A stretch of 64,000 nt of DNA, from contig JAVJTT010000006.1 in the NCBI GenBank assembly GCA_040220135.1, forward strand, positions 248,001 to 312,000, written 5' to 3'. This document shows positions 25,690 to 35,046 of this stretch, one piece after another. This stretch comes from CAJXMH01 sp040220135. Lineage in GTDB: Bacteria; Bacteroidota; Bacteroidia; Flavobacteriales_E; Vicingaceae. The notes under the pieces are model-generated. The model was not told where the DNA came from. It was given only the letters and a program-made list of their open reading frames with translations, and did no database searches. The translations under genes were made by a program, and so were the position numbers. How positions within the stretch are numbered: position 1 is the stretch's first letter; every line of letters starts with the position of its first letter.

Positions 25690-27921
25690 ATGAGAATAGT
25701 TAGAATTACAACTTTACTAACAGCAATCTTTTTTTGCTTGGCGATTACATCTTGCAATAAAAAGCATAATTCAAATAGCGGAACCTTTGAATTGTTTACG
25801 AAGAGAACAAGCTCTAATGGAACATTAAATTATCAAGTTTCAACATCTCAAGCGATCGAAAAAGGACTGAGAATACCCTCTTGGGATGAAGCTGCGGAAA
25901 AATCGCATTTCCACTTTCAGTTTGATTTTGAAAACAATGGAAAAGTGGATCAAAAATTTTATTACAAAATATTTTATCAGAACAAGTCATATAAGCTTGA
26001 CGAGTTTAATGCAGGTGCTCTAAAAGGCTACAACACTGCAAGCGCCAATAATTTCTATGGCAGTTGGCAAGATACGAAGCTTGGCTTTAAAGAATTGGGC
26101 TTCTTAAAGCCAGGGAAATCGAAAAGCGTAGTAGACTCCTTTGCGGTTGTGGGAAATCCTAGGAACGAATACAAATATTACGGCTTACCCAGAACCGATA
26201 ATATTACCCCACAGCTTATTGCAAGCAAGATTTTACACATTAAGCGAACACCAGAGTGGTATCAATCTATTGTTGATAAAGCACCGGCTAATAAAGTAAG
26301 TGCTGAGCAGCAACTGTTTTTAGATGCGCTCTGGGCCATTAACGACTCACTAAAAGGGAACCCTAAAGAACTTTACATTCAAGACACTACCTTAAAGGCC
26401 ATAGAAAAGGAAATTCGAAACAACAATGACTGGTTTGTAGAAATCATTAAAAAATCGAAAGAAAGAGGCCTTTCTATAGAAGAACAGTTAGAAGAAGATG
26501 TTACATGGGCCTATGGGCAGCGGTTTCCACGCAAACAAATATTTCAGAACAACCGCTTTAAAAGAAATCCAAGAATGGGCGAATATGAGTTTATGCTTGT
26601 TATCGTATCGGAAGAAGAATTGAAAAAATTACCCCTGAGCGCTAAGCAGATTGACATGAAGGATGAAAAAAGAGGTGGGTTTTTAAATCCCTTTTACTAT
26701 TTCAAGTCAACTGAATTTCAGGCCGATGGTGTTAATCGCCTCGTTTTAAGCACGAATAATAAGTTAATAGCGAAAACAAAAATGGACGTGGCTAAGGGAG
26801 TTTATATTAACCCAATGGAATTCCGGGAGCCGGATGTGTCAACTGATTATTATTCTGAGAAGGTGGCAAACACAAAAGAACTTTTCTTAAAAGCAGATTT
26901 TGAGCAGTACTTTCATAACATTAACTATGACTATATTCTCAGAAATGTTCCTATTGCTGAAGATGTAGTCAAAAACTACGATGTTGAGAAATATCAAGAA
27001 AACAAAAAAAATCACCCTTTGGATTCTAGAGAACAAACTCACCCGATTAATCCGGTCTATCCCGGAAAAACAGTAAGCTATGATTCTTCGAAGAAGGCAA
27101 TTGTAATTACCAACCCTGGAAACAAAGGAAAAAAACTAGAGCAGTTTAGAAAACAAAATGTGGGAGCTAAAACTAGAGTGGGCTTAACCTATGGCAAGTT
27201 TACAGGGCACATAAAATTTCCTAAACTCATTAACCAAGAAAACATTTGGAACGGAGTTACCTGTGCCTATTGGTTGTTTAGTGAGGAAACTAGCCCGTGG
27301 AATGTTAGAAATGTCTGTGAAGAAGAAGGTTATCTTCCTAAGGGAGCAAAGAAAGGTTCAAATAGGCGGCTTGATCGCACTTCATATAGTGAGATAGATA
27401 TTGAAATTGTAAAAACCTCGAAGTATTGGCCGCAATCTTCATATGGCGGGGCGGATGACTATCCGATCGATGATCCTGAGAATAACCATAATTTGATTGT
27501 AGCCACAACCAACTGGGATTTGGCTTGTCCCGATCCAGATAACTTTCACCAAGGGATAGTTCCAGTAAAATATTCTGAAGACCAAGAGTTCGGCTATCAC
27601 CGCTGGGACTATTGGTATCAGGCTGTTACCTCTAAGTATGAGTATCCTCATGACAAAACAGTAGGGGATGAACTATTTTATCAAATTGAGTGGAAGCCGA
27701 CAGAAATTATTTGGCGGATAGGCCCATCAAAAGACAAGCTTCATGTGGTTGGATATTTAAATGACGAATATTCTAAAATTCCAGATAATCAAATGGTGGC
27801 TATTGTAACGCAAGAGTTCCATTATAGCCTCTGGTGGCCGCTTTCTCCCTTTGATCAGAATAACATTCCTTACCCCTTAAGTGATATTAATGGGTATATC
27901 TATTCCATTGAAATTGAATAG
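25690..27921 (+). CDS. GH16-like lipoprotein with two W...W helical modules
   Basis: A 743-residue lipoprotein (lipobox ITSC, Cys22). Residues about 30-160 form a beta-rich domain. At about 183-218 and 242-277 are two copies of a helical module with pattern I(K/R)xxx(E/D)W...E(Q/E)...W, also found at the C terminus of the facing AlgJ-like protein. The C-terminal domain (about 470-743) resembles a GH16 concanavalin-like fold: YGKFTGHIKFP, NGVTCAYWLFS and SEIDIEIV, which holds the ExDxE catalytic pattern of GH16, followed by YQIEWKPTEIIWRIG. A role in trimming or releasing the polysaccharide made by the locus, like ExoK in succinoglycan synthesis, is inferred. It ends 5 bp before the convergent AlgJ-like gene. 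Confidence 0.76.
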   Translation: MRIVRITTLLTAIFFCLAITSCNKKHNSNSGTFELFTKRTSSNGTLNYQVSTSQAIEKGLRIPSWDEAAEKSHFHFQFDFENNGKVDQKFYYKIFYQNKSYKLDEFNAGALKGYNTASANNFYGSWQDTKLGFKELGFLKPGKSKSVVDSFAVVGNPRNEYKYYGLPRTDNITPQLIASKILHIKRTPEWYQSIVDKAPANKVSAEQQLFLDALWAINDSLKGNPKELYIQDTTLKAIEKEIRNNNDWFVEIIKKSKERGLSIEEQLEEDVTWAYGQRFPRKQIFQNNRFKRNPRMGEYEFMLVIVSEEELKKLPLSAKQIDMKDEKRGGFLNPFYYFKSTEFQADGVNRLVLSTNNKLIAKTKMDVAKGVYINPMEFREPDVSTDYYSEKVANTKELFLKADFEQYFHNINYDYILRNVPIAEDVVKNYDVEKYQENKKNHPLDSREQTHPINPVYPGKTVSYDSSKKAIVITNPGNKGKKLEQFRKQNVGAKTRVGLTYGKFTGHIKFPKLINQENIWNGVTCAYWLFSEETSPWNVRNVCEEEGYLPKGAKKGSNRRLDRTSYSEIDIEIVKTSKYWPQSSYGGADDYPIDDPENNHNLIVATTNWDLACPDPDNFHQGIVPVKYSEDQEFGYHRWDYWYQAVTSKYEYPHDKTVGDELFYQIEWKPTEIIWRIGPSKDKLHVVGYLNDEYSKIPDNQMVAIVTQEFHYSLWWPLSPFDQNNIPYPLSDINGYIYSIEIE

Positions 27922-27926
27922 AGTAG

Positions 27927-29378
27927 TTAGGAGTTATTGATAATCCACTCGGCATTTTCTCGAATGTTTTGCTCGAGTGGGATGTTTTTTTCAATGGCTT
28001 GCTTCTTTACTTTGTCAAGCCACTCCGGGGTATTTCTAATTTCCTGCATTTTTTGTTGCACCTGCTTTTCAAATTCGCTAGGAGGCAAAATGTTTTTATC
28101 GAGTTTTCCTTTTGCAATAGCAGTTAGCATTTGGTCATAAGAGTAACCGGCTAACTGGTGGAATCTGCTGGCCTTAGCCTGGTTTTTAGGGTCTGCTTTC
28201 AATTGATTTATTCGGCTCCAATCATAGGTGTTTGAGTGATTATAGTGAGCCAGAATATCATCAATAAAGCCATAGCCAAGTTTCTTTATGTTTTCATCTG
28301 TCATTTCAACTACAATTAAGTCAGACCGCTCCAATTCAAGCTTGATGTCAAGCATATTATTGAAAAGTTCCATATCATAAAATCGATGAGGCCAATCGAC
28401 AAACCGATTGTAATAATACAGTCGTGAAGCCTGTGAAAAGCTAGAGTCTAATATTGGGTAGAAACCCTTAAAACTTTGAAAAAAACTATCTCCGCAACCA
28501 AGTAGGGTTGGCTTGCTAACTTTCGAGGAGCGATAAAATTTTAGGTTTGGGTAATAGAGTGTGTCTTCGGCGATGTGAAACAGTAAGTTCATGGAAGCCG
28601 CTATATCGTAATCAGTGTAGCGGTAATTTTCAACTGTATACTCCCCCGCTTCTCTTACAATGTAAGGCATTTCATAGTTGAACTTATCTCTTAGGTAGTT
28701 GACCATTGTATCAGCCACCACACTAACCGTATTTCCTGACCAATGCACACTCTTGTTGGCAAATAGTTGAGATTCTAACTTGCCTTTTTTCTCCTCTAAG
28801 AAATTTCTGAGGTTAAGATGGTTAATCTGCTTTTCTTTAAGCAGCTTTATAAAAACATCATAATTTGTTTTTTCATTTCTGTTAGTTAGAAATTCATCCG
28901 GAATTTTTTCAGGATAAATAGAAGCTTTTCCCGGGACCAGTAGCACAACAAATTGCTTCTGATGCGCCTTAAGACTATCTTGTACTGCCTTGAGTTTTTC
29001 ACTAAAATTTTGCAGTACATCCTCACCAACAAAATCCTGACCTAAATAGCTTTCAATGTAACTTTTGGGAATTAACATTCCGTCTTTACCTTCAACAACT
29101 CCGCTCGAGTTAATTTCTCCGAATAGGCTATACTTGAGTTGGTTGTTACAGCGAATAAAAAAATTATGAAAGCCAATACTATCTTTCAGGTGGGCCTCTA
29201 ATTGATCTTGATAGCTTCCGTCTTTAAACGCCTCTTTGCTAAAGTGAGGTTTGTTACTAATGTCAAAGTCGCCATCTAAGTCTTTTACTTTTGAAAAAGG
29301 GCTAAGTAGTTGTATTAGAGGCAAGAAAAGTGCGCCTAAAGCTGCAATTAACAAAAGGTATTTTAATCGAATAGCCAT
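27927..29378 (-). CDS. AlgJ/AlgX-like SGNH-fold acetyltransferase partner
   Basis: A 483-residue protein with one N-terminal transmembrane or signal segment (about 8-27). The core resembles AlgJ/AlgX: FVVLLVPGKASIYPEKIP, NLRNFLEEKKGK, SVHWSGNTVSVVADTMVNYL and LLGCGDSFFQSFKGF, where GDSF is the likely nucleophile-Ser motif and VHWS carries the usual His block. The last 36 residues (IRNTPEWLDKVKKQ ... AEWIINNS) are an extra helical module shared with the GH16-like neighbour. Such proteins receive acetyl groups from an MBOAT partner and place them on a polysaccharide. It overlaps the MBOAT gene by 1 bp. Confidence 0.85.
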   Translation of the reverse strand: MAIRLKYLLLIAALGALFLPLIQLLSPFSKVKDLDGDFDISNKPHFSKEAFKDGSYQDQLEAHLKDSIGFHNFFIRCNNQLKYSLFGEINSSGVVEGKDGMLIPKSYIESYLGQDFVGEDVLQNFSEKLKAVQDSLKAHQKQFVVLLVPGKASIYPEKIPDEFLTNRNEKTNYDVFIKLLKEKQINHLNLRNFLEEKKGKLESQLFANKSVHWSGNTVSVVADTMVNYLRDKFNYEMPYIVREAGEYTVENYRYTDYDIAASMNLLFHIAEDTLYYPNLKFYRSSKVSKPTLLGCGDSFFQSFKGFYPILDSSFSQASRLYYYNRFVDWPHRFYDMELFNNMLDIKLELERSDLIVVEMTDENIKKLGYGFIDDILAHYNHSNTYDWSRINQLKADPKNQAKASRFHQLAGYSYDQMLTAIAKGKLDKNILPPSEFEKQVQQKMQEIRNTPEWLDKVKKQAIEKNIPLEQNIRENAEWIINNS

Positions 29379-30796
29379 TAAAATCGAAAGTAAATAAAAG
29401 GATTAAAAGAGGAACTGATGATTTCTGAAGCAGAGAGGAAAATAAACAACAAACTGGCTCCTACTTTTATGAACGATGAACTAATTCCATGGTGCTGTAA
29501 AAGTCCATTGTAGCTGTGGTATAACTTTTTCCAAATTGCGCCAAAACTCATAAAGATGGCGAAAACAAGAATAGTTAGAAGGTGAGCATCAAGGTAGTTG
29601 CTCAAGTCGCTAAAGTTAAAGCTGTACAAAGCTTTGTAGTAGTCTAAAGCAAAGCTAAAGTAATCGGCTCTAAACAACACCCAACTGTTTACGGCAATAA
29701 AAAAGGTAAGGAGCACTTTTAACGCTGAAGGCCAATTTTGACTCAGCTTATTGAAGAAAAGGCGCTCTATAATTAAGAAAAAGCCGTGGTAGACTCCCCA
29801 AATTACAAAAGTCCAAGCCGCGCCATGCCATAAGCCTGAAATTATAAATACAAGCCATAAATTAAAGTAAAGTCTTGATTGTGTTGCTACTTTATTCCCC
29901 CCTAAGGGAATGTACAAGTAGTCCCTCATCCAACTGCTTAAGGTAATGTGCCAACGCCTCCAAAATTCGGTTATGCTTTTTGATATGTAAGGGCTGTTAA
30001 AGTTTTCGGGAAAAGTAAAGCCCATCATTCTACCAAGCCCAATGGCCATATCTGAGTAACCGGAAAAGTCAAAATAGATTTGGAAAGTATAGCATAGTAT
30101 GCCTAACCAGGCTTCAGAAGTGCTAATTTCAGCAGGGTTGAGGCTAAAGATCAAGTCGGCCTTGGCTCCTACAACATTTGCAATAAGCACCTTTTTAGCT
30201 AAACCAATTGAGAAACGGAAAAGACCTAGAATTTTATCATCCCAATTGTAATGGTCTCTACTGATAAGCTGGTCTGCTATTTCGTTGTAGCGTACAATTG
30301 GCCCTGCAATAAGTTGAGGAAACAACATAATATACAAGGCGTAGTCAAACAAATTATTTAAAGGTGGTTTTACCTTTCGGTAAATATCAATTGAATAGCT
30401 TATTTTTTGAAATGTATAAAAACTAATGCCAATTGGTAGCACAATACTTGTCCATTCTATAGGGCTTTTGCTAAAACTGCTCAGTAGTTGGTTAACATTC
30501 TCAATAAAAAAGTTGGCGTATTTGAAGTAGGCAAGAAAACCAACATTAAGTAATATGGAAAGCCAAAGTAAGAAGAACCTAAGCCTTCCTTGACTCATGT
30601 TCATTCCTCTAACAATCAAAAAGTCGATGAAGATGGAGATTAAGGCCAGGGTAATAAAGTCTGGAGCTCCCCAGGCATAAAAACTTAAACTCGCCGCTAA
30701 GGCGAAGCTATTTTTAAACCTCTTATCCAGCAAATGGTAAATAAGCAGAAAAACCGGAAGGAAAATAAATAGAAAGAGTACGCTACTAAAAACCAT
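29378..30796 (-). CDS. MBOAT-family O-acyltransferase (AlgI-like)
   Basis: A 472-residue polytopic protein with about ten to eleven hydrophobic segments. Family blocks: LPIGISFYTFQKISYSIDIYR, QLIAGPIVRYNEI, FQIYFDFSGYSDMAIGLGR, EFWRRWHITLSSWMRDYLYI and the catalytic-His block SGLWHGAAWTFVIWG. AlgI-type proteins move acetyl groups across the inner membrane for O-acetylation of exported polysaccharide. It is coupled to the AlgJ-like gene (1-bp overlap) and begins directly next to the GT2 stop upstream, so the four reverse-strand genes form one operon. Confidence 0.94.
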   Translation of the reverse strand: MVFSSVLFLFIFLPVFLLIYHLLDKRFKNSFALAASLSFYAWGAPDFITLALISIFIDFLIVRGMNMSQGRLRFFLLWLSILLNVGFLAYFKYANFFIENVNQLLSSFSKSPIEWTSIVLPIGISFYTFQKISYSIDIYRKVKPPLNNLFDYALYIMLFPQLIAGPIVRYNEIADQLISRDHYNWDDKILGLFRFSIGLAKKVLIANVVGAKADLIFSLNPAEISTSEAWLGILCYTFQIYFDFSGYSDMAIGLGRMMGFTFPENFNSPYISKSITEFWRRWHITLSSWMRDYLYIPLGGNKVATQSRLYFNLWLVFIISGLWHGAAWTFVIWGVYHGFFLIIERLFFNKLSQNWPSALKVLLTFFIAVNSWVLFRADYFSFALDYYKALYSFNFSDLSNYLDAHLLTILVFAIFMSFGAIWKKLYHSYNGLLQHHGISSSFIKVGASLLFIFLSASEIISSSFNPFIYFRF

Positions 30797-31501
30797 TTAT
30801 CGATATTTTAAAATACAATAGATGGCTCTAAACCCATCTTTCCAACCAATTTTTTTCCCTTCTTCATAGGTTCGACCATAATACGAAATACCTACTTCAT
30901 AAATTCTAATTTTTGGAACTTTAGCTAATTTGGAGGTGATTTCTGGTTCAAATCCAAACCGTCTTTCCTTTAAAATAAGTGACTTGACAATCTTGGCATC
31001 CATTAACTTATAACAGGTTTCCATATCTGTTAAGTTTAAATTTGTAAATAAGTTTGACAAAAAGGTTAAAAACTTATTACCTATTGAATGCCAAAAGAAG
31101 AGGATTCTGTGTGGATTTCCTCCTATAAAGCGAGAGCCATAGACAACGTCTGCATTTCCTTCAAGTATTGGTTTTAATAAGTCATTGTACTCTCTAGGGT
31201 CATATTCAAGGTCTGCATCTTGTACAATTATATATTCACCTGTAGCAAGTTCAATTGCTTTGTGTATGGCGGCCCCTTTTCCTTGATTTCGGGGCTGAGC
31301 GAAGTATGTAATATTTAATTCAGAATTCTTTTTTCGATATTCCTCTACAACATTTTCGGTATTATCTGAAGAAGCATCATTGACAATGATCAACTCTTTG
31401 ATCACCCCATTATTTAATTCAACTGCTTTAATTCGATCAAGAATGAGATGAATGGTTCTAGCTTCGTTGAAAACGGGAATAAGGATAGAAAGCTTTTTCA
31501 C
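30797..31501 (-). CDS. Family 2 glycosyltransferase (DPM1-like)
   Basis: A 234-residue soluble GT2 enzyme. Motifs: LSILIPVFNEARTIHLIL at the N terminus, ELIIVNDASSDNT, QPRNQGKGAAIHKAIELATG, the DxD-type IIVQDADLEYDP, and YGSRFIGGNPHR. The C terminus GWKDGFRAIYCILKYR lacks membrane helices, so it resembles dolichol/polyprenyl-phosphate mannose synthases of the soluble kind. It probably makes a polyprenyl-phosphate sugar for the GT-C-type protein encoded 10 bp upstream. Confidence 0.92.
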   Translation of the reverse strand: MKKLSILIPVFNEARTIHLILDRIKAVELNNGVIKELIIVNDASSDNTENVVEEYRKKNSELNITYFAQPRNQGKGAAIHKAIELATGEYIIVQDADLEYDPREYNDLLKPILEGNADVVYGSRFIGGNPHRILFFWHSIGNKFLTFLSNLFTNLNLTDMETCYKLMDAKIVKSLILKERRFGFEPEITSKLAKVPKIRIYEVGISYYGRTYEEGKKIGWKDGFRAIYCILKYR

Positions 31502-31511
31502 TAATTCAAGT

Positions 31512-33779
31512 TTAATTACTTTTTAGAGTAAGTGATCGAATTAAATAAGGTGTTGATTTGGCCCAAATATAAGAGTATAAGGTGTCTGTTTTATCAAGAT
31601 TAGCTGGGATATTAAAAGCGAAGTGCTGCTTTTTCCATTTAATCGTACTCGTTACTTTTTTTGAGTCATAATAAAGTAACTCTCCTTTTTTATCTAAAAT
31701 ACTGACTACGGCATGTACATTATTCTTTACTTCATTTAGGGCTAATCCACTGAGCTCAAATTCAAGTTGAGGGCCAATAAGCTCAGTTGCTGAGAATTTT
31801 AAAGTAGAGCTATAGGTATATGCAGAATCAAGGTATTCATAAGATTTATCTCCAACCAATTTGTAGGCTGGTCGCCAATTTCTATCAATTAGCGTATGGT
31901 AGTTGTTTATAAACTCCTTCCCTTGGAGTTTCGGCTGTTTTGACGGGTCAAACATTTCTACATAAAACTGATCTATTTCTACAGGGTGATTCCCCGTGTG
32001 GTAAAGAAAAAAGCACAAACTGTCGTTTTTGCTTCGCAGATAGGGTGGTACAAACAAAGCGCTCATCTGACACCATTCGCCTTTTTTAAAGCCTTCAGCG
32101 CTTTTACTATCGTAGTATCTATACTTATAGATTTTACCGCTTTTTGAATCAATTGTTCGTGCAATAATGCCCATGTCATTTTCTTCAGGCGAGAATTGAG
32201 AGCGAAAACGAACACTAATTTTAAAATAGGCGTAGCTAGTGTCACAGAATTTGTTAAAAGAAAACTGTAAAGCGTTGGAATAAGGGACCTCAGGGCTTAA
32301 AACAAGGCTCCCTTCTGCCGGGAAAGCCTGGCCATTAAAAGTATCTGTTTGTTGGTTTAAAGTGGCGTAACTTTCTTGGAACAATAGAAAGCGACTGACA
32401 TTTTCGTATTCCGGTATTTCTTTTACTTCTCGATCTGGTTCTAATAACTTTTTCTTGCTTTCATCGGGGCTAAGGTCAAAAAAGCTAGCCAAGTAGTAAG
32501 CTTTGGTCATGCCATGAGAATGAATTACGCTTTTTCTGAACTGATGAGTTTGAAACAAGTTGAGCAAGAATAAGAGTATGAGGGTACTAGCAAGACTGAA
32601 TTTTAGGTACTTATTGCTTTGTTTTAAATAAACGAATAAGCATCCAAGTGGTAGAGCGAATAATGGGTACGATTGGGCGATTGACCGTTGGCCAAAAGAA
32701 GCTGCATACCACCAGCAATCCCAGCTGCTTAAGATCCAGATATTCAGTAGGGTAAATGTTCCAAATACGATGGCCAACTGTCTTTTTTGCTTGGCAAAAG
32801 GAATAAACCCTAGTAGCCCAAAAATCATTAAAGGGGTATAAAGAAGCCACCCTTTTTTAAAACTAAAGAGGTACTCATATAAATAAGGATCTAGAAGTTT
32901 AAAGTCTTCATTCAAATAGGAGTCATAAACCCAATTTCCACTAATGTATTTCCAGTATAGGGGCTGCAATAAGCCAATAAGGAAAACCGGCAAGAAGGCA
33001 TAAAGAAGTTGAGTTGGGTTTTTAAGAAAGTATCTTGACTTTGTTTTGTAATCGGGAAACTGCCCACCCAGCCAAAAAATGGGAATTAGAAAAAATAAGA
33101 GCTCGTTTGGTCTGCTTAAAGCCATTAAGGCACCTACAGAAGAAATTAAAATCAAATTGCCCGAGCTTGGCTTTTGGTGCCAACGATAAATGTAGTACAA
33201 CAATATAGCATAGGCCGAAAAAAGCACCACATGAGGCGAAGCAATTTGAATACTCGCAAGAGCAAAGAAATTGGTTCCAAAACAAAGCGTAAGAAGGATG
33301 AGTGCAGAAATAAGATCATTAAAATAGATGAGGCAAAACCTTCTAAGGTAAAACAGTCCAAGAAAGAGTAACAAAAATGATTGGACGAGTATGGCGATTT
33401 GGTAGGGAGGTGAAAAGCCATCAATCGAGTATTTGGGACTTAATAAGGCCCAAGCATGACCGATGAAAAAGGCCGGACTGTAAATAACCGCAAAGCCTGA
33501 GGTATATTGAATCAGTCTACTCCCATTTTCAATTTCATTAGCTTGATAGTAAGAAGTTGCCAAACTGTATTGGTCTAATGCTTCTTCTACGACTTGGTCA
33601 TTTTTTAATTTTAGATCATCATAGATGAAAAGTGCCGGTAAGTATAAGTAGTAACCAAAGTTGTCCCAGTTAACAACACCATAGTTATCAATACTGTAAA
33701 AGGTATGCCTGGTTAGTTTAAGGTATCCAACAACTAATAAAAAGAGAAGTACAACAAAAAGGGAAAACTTATTTTGCAT
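31512..33779 (-). CDS. GT-C-type membrane protein with extracytoplasmic beta-rich domain
   Basis: A 755-residue protein. Residues 1 to about 415 carry about ten hydrophobic helices and match the 21926-23302 protein block by block: FGYYLYLPALFIYDDL, LLTLCFGTNFFALAS, FSFKKGWLLYTPLMIFGLLG and WDCWWYAASFGQRS. Residues about 440-755 are soluble and beta-rich, with two similar-looking halves (QFSFNKFCDTSYAYFKISVRF, LKFSATELIGPQLEFELSG) like carbohydrate-binding sandwiches. The shorter paralogue lacks this second half. It leads the four-gene operon with GT2, MBOAT and AlgJ-like genes and probably transfers a lipid-linked sugar on the periplasmic side. Confidence 0.75.
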   Translation of the reverse strand: MQNKFSLFVVLLFLLVVGYLKLTRHTFYSIDNYGVVNWDNFGYYLYLPALFIYDDLKLKNDQVVEEALDQYSLATSYYQANEIENGSRLIQYTSGFAVIYSPAFFIGHAWALLSPKYSIDGFSPPYQIAILVQSFLLLFLGLFYLRRFCLIYFNDLISALILLTLCFGTNFFALASIQIASPHVVLFSAYAILLYYIYRWHQKPSSGNLILISSVGALMALSRPNELLFFLIPIFWLGGQFPDYKTKSRYFLKNPTQLLYAFLPVFLIGLLQPLYWKYISGNWVYDSYLNEDFKLLDPYLYEYLFSFKKGWLLYTPLMIFGLLGFIPFAKQKRQLAIVFGTFTLLNIWILSSWDCWWYAASFGQRSIAQSYPLFALPLGCLFVYLKQSNKYLKFSLASTLILLFLLNLFQTHQFRKSVIHSHGMTKAYYLASFFDLSPDESKKKLLEPDREVKEIPEYENVSRFLLFQESYATLNQQTDTFNGQAFPAEGSLVLSPEVPYSNALQFSFNKFCDTSYAYFKISVRFRSQFSPEENDMGIIARTIDSKSGKIYKYRYYDSKSAEGFKKGEWCQMSALFVPPYLRSKNDSLCFFLYHTGNHPVEIDQFYVEMFDPSKQPKLQGKEFINNYHTLIDRNWRPAYKLVGDKSYEYLDSAYTYSSTLKFSATELIGPQLEFELSGLALNEVKNNVHAVVSILDKKGELLYYDSKKVTSTIKWKKQHFAFNIPANLDKTDTLYSYIWAKSTPYLIRSLTLKSN

Positions 33780-33873
33780 AAAACCACTTCAGGGAGTGAA
33801 TGGAGTAATAATCAAAAGCTTTTTTGAATAAACTATTCAAACTAGAACCCTTTGCAGGGAAATTTGCTTTTAC

Positions 33874-33898
33874 TTTAGGGCTTCAATTGGCCCCTAAA
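33874..33898 (-). terminator. Possible weak terminator hairpin after scoB
   Basis: A 7-bp inverted repeat TTTAGGG/CCCTAAA with an 11-base loop, 20 bp beyond the scoB stop. The reverse strand has no U-run after it, so it is a hairpin of uncertain function. Confidence 0.35.
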
Positions 33899-33917
33899 CC
33901 ACACAAAAATTAGGAAT

Positions 33918-34571
33918 TTAAATTTTCATCTCTGGAACATCACCCTCAACAATAAGGTCACCTGCCGTAGCCGCTTGAATTTCTTCAACTGTTACGCCCG
34001 GTGCTCTCTCTTTTAAAACAAATGAGCCGTCTTTTACTTCAAGAACAGCCAAATTTGTCACAATCTTGGTGATGCAATTTACACCGGTTAAGGGTAAGGT
34101 ACACTTTTTAAGCAATTTAGAATCACCCCTTTTGTTGGTGTGCATCATGGCTACAATAATATTTTCAGCGGAAGCAACTAAGTCCATGGCACCGCCCATG
34201 CCTTTCACCATTTTACCGGGTATTTTCCAGTTGGCAATGTCACCGTTTTGGTCTACTTCCATGGCACCTAAAACGGTTAATTGCACTTTTCCGCCACGAA
34301 TCATAGCAAAGCTATCCGCTGAGTGAAAAAATACGGAACCTGGTCTGGTGGTAATGGTTTGCTTTCCGGCATTGATCAAGTCAGCATCAACTTCCTCTTC
34401 AGTAGGGAAGGGCCCCATGCCCAACAAGCCATTTTCAGATTGTAAAGTAACATCAATTCCATCGGGAATGTAATTGGCTACCAAAGTTGGAATACCGATA
34501 CCTAAGTTTACATAATATCCGTCTTCTAATTCTTGCGCAATTCTTTTTGCAATTCCATTCTTGTCAATCAT
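33918..34571 (-). CDS. scoB: 3-oxoacid CoA-transferase subunit B
   Basis: A 217-residue beta subunit of a class I CoA-transferase, which moves CoA between succinyl-CoA and acetoacetate or another 3-oxoacid. The catalytic glutamate is in SENGLLGMGP (about residue 51). Other family blocks are YYVNLGIGIPTLVANY, RGGKVQLTVLGAMEVDQNG, GKMVKGMGGAMDLV and APGVTVEEIQAATAGDL. Its partner scoA normally lies directly upstream, but here 500 bp intervene, occupied by a four-helix-bundle gene with flanking inverted repeats. Confidence 0.95.
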   Translation of the reverse strand: MIDKNGIAKRIAQELEDGYYVNLGIGIPTLVANYIPDGIDVTLQSENGLLGMGPFPTEEEVDADLINAGKQTITTRPGSVFFHSADSFAMIRGGKVQLTVLGAMEVDQNGDIANWKIPGKMVKGMGGAMDLVASAENIIVAMMHTNKRGDSKLLKKCTLPLTGVNCITKIVTNLAVLEVKDGSFVLKERAPGVTVEEIQAATAGDLIVEGDVPEMKI

Positions 34572-34593
34572 CGTTTTTTAATTTATCAATGAG

Positions 34594-34614
34594 TCAATTG
34601 AGAAATGAACCAAT
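34594..34614. repeat. Inverted repeat, left copy (scoB side)
   Basis: Reads TCAATTGAGAAATGAA and then CCAAT. The reverse complement of 35047-35067 is the same except at three positions (G/C at position 7, CC/TT at 17-18). Confidence 0.75.
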
Positions 34615-34672
34615 TTGTTATTGAATTTATTTTCCATTGAAGCGTAGTCTAATCGAATTAGATTATAATCAA

Positions 34673-35026
34673 TCATTTCTTTCTATTTTTAATAGAGCTA
34701 CTTAGTATTTTGTAAATTATTAGGTTTATTTCTTGAATAGAGCTCTCCAACTTTTCATTATTTGGATATTTTGAAGAACGCTTGCACAGAGTTAACCAAT
34801 ATTTAGTTTCTTCGGCTTCTTTTGCTGCAATCTTCATTTTGTGAATAAAGTCAGCCTTGCTTTCGCAGTTTTGAGCCTCATGCACGTTTGCTCCAATAGA
34901 GGTTGCAGATTTTAGCAATTGTCGTGAAATAACATCTCTTTTTTGATCATCTAAAACTTCACAAAAGTCAATAACAGCAAGTGCAAAGTCTATGGTTTTA
35001 TCTAATATGATGTTTTGCTTTTTCAA
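34673..35026 (-). CDS. Four-helix bundle protein (23S rRNA intervening-sequence protein family)
   Basis: A 117-residue all-helical protein. The start is TTG (LKKQNIILDKTIDFAL) because a stop codon lies two codons upstream and no ATG occurs before residue 60. Family marks are SRQLLKSATSIGANVHEAQ, FIHKMKIAAKEAEETKYWL and the closing IIYKILSSSIKN helix. These proteins assemble as pentamers in known structures; their biological role is not settled. Its placement in a metabolic gene pair and the flanking inverted repeats suggest that it was inserted. The 3' side holds a small hairpin (34648-34662). Confidence 0.9.
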   Translation of the reverse strand: MKKQNIILDKTIDFALAVIDFCEVLDDQKRDVISRQLLKSATSIGANVHEAQNCESKADFIHKMKIAAKEAEETKYWLTLCKRSSKYPNNEKLESSIQEINLIIYKILSSSIKNRKK

Positions 35027-35046
35027 CTCTTATGCCCAATTGTTAC

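Noticed and set aside
34648..34662. 6-bp hairpin TCTAAT-CGA-ATTAGA near the four-helix-bundle gene
   Set aside because: Too short to call as a terminator or repeat; kept only as a local detail.
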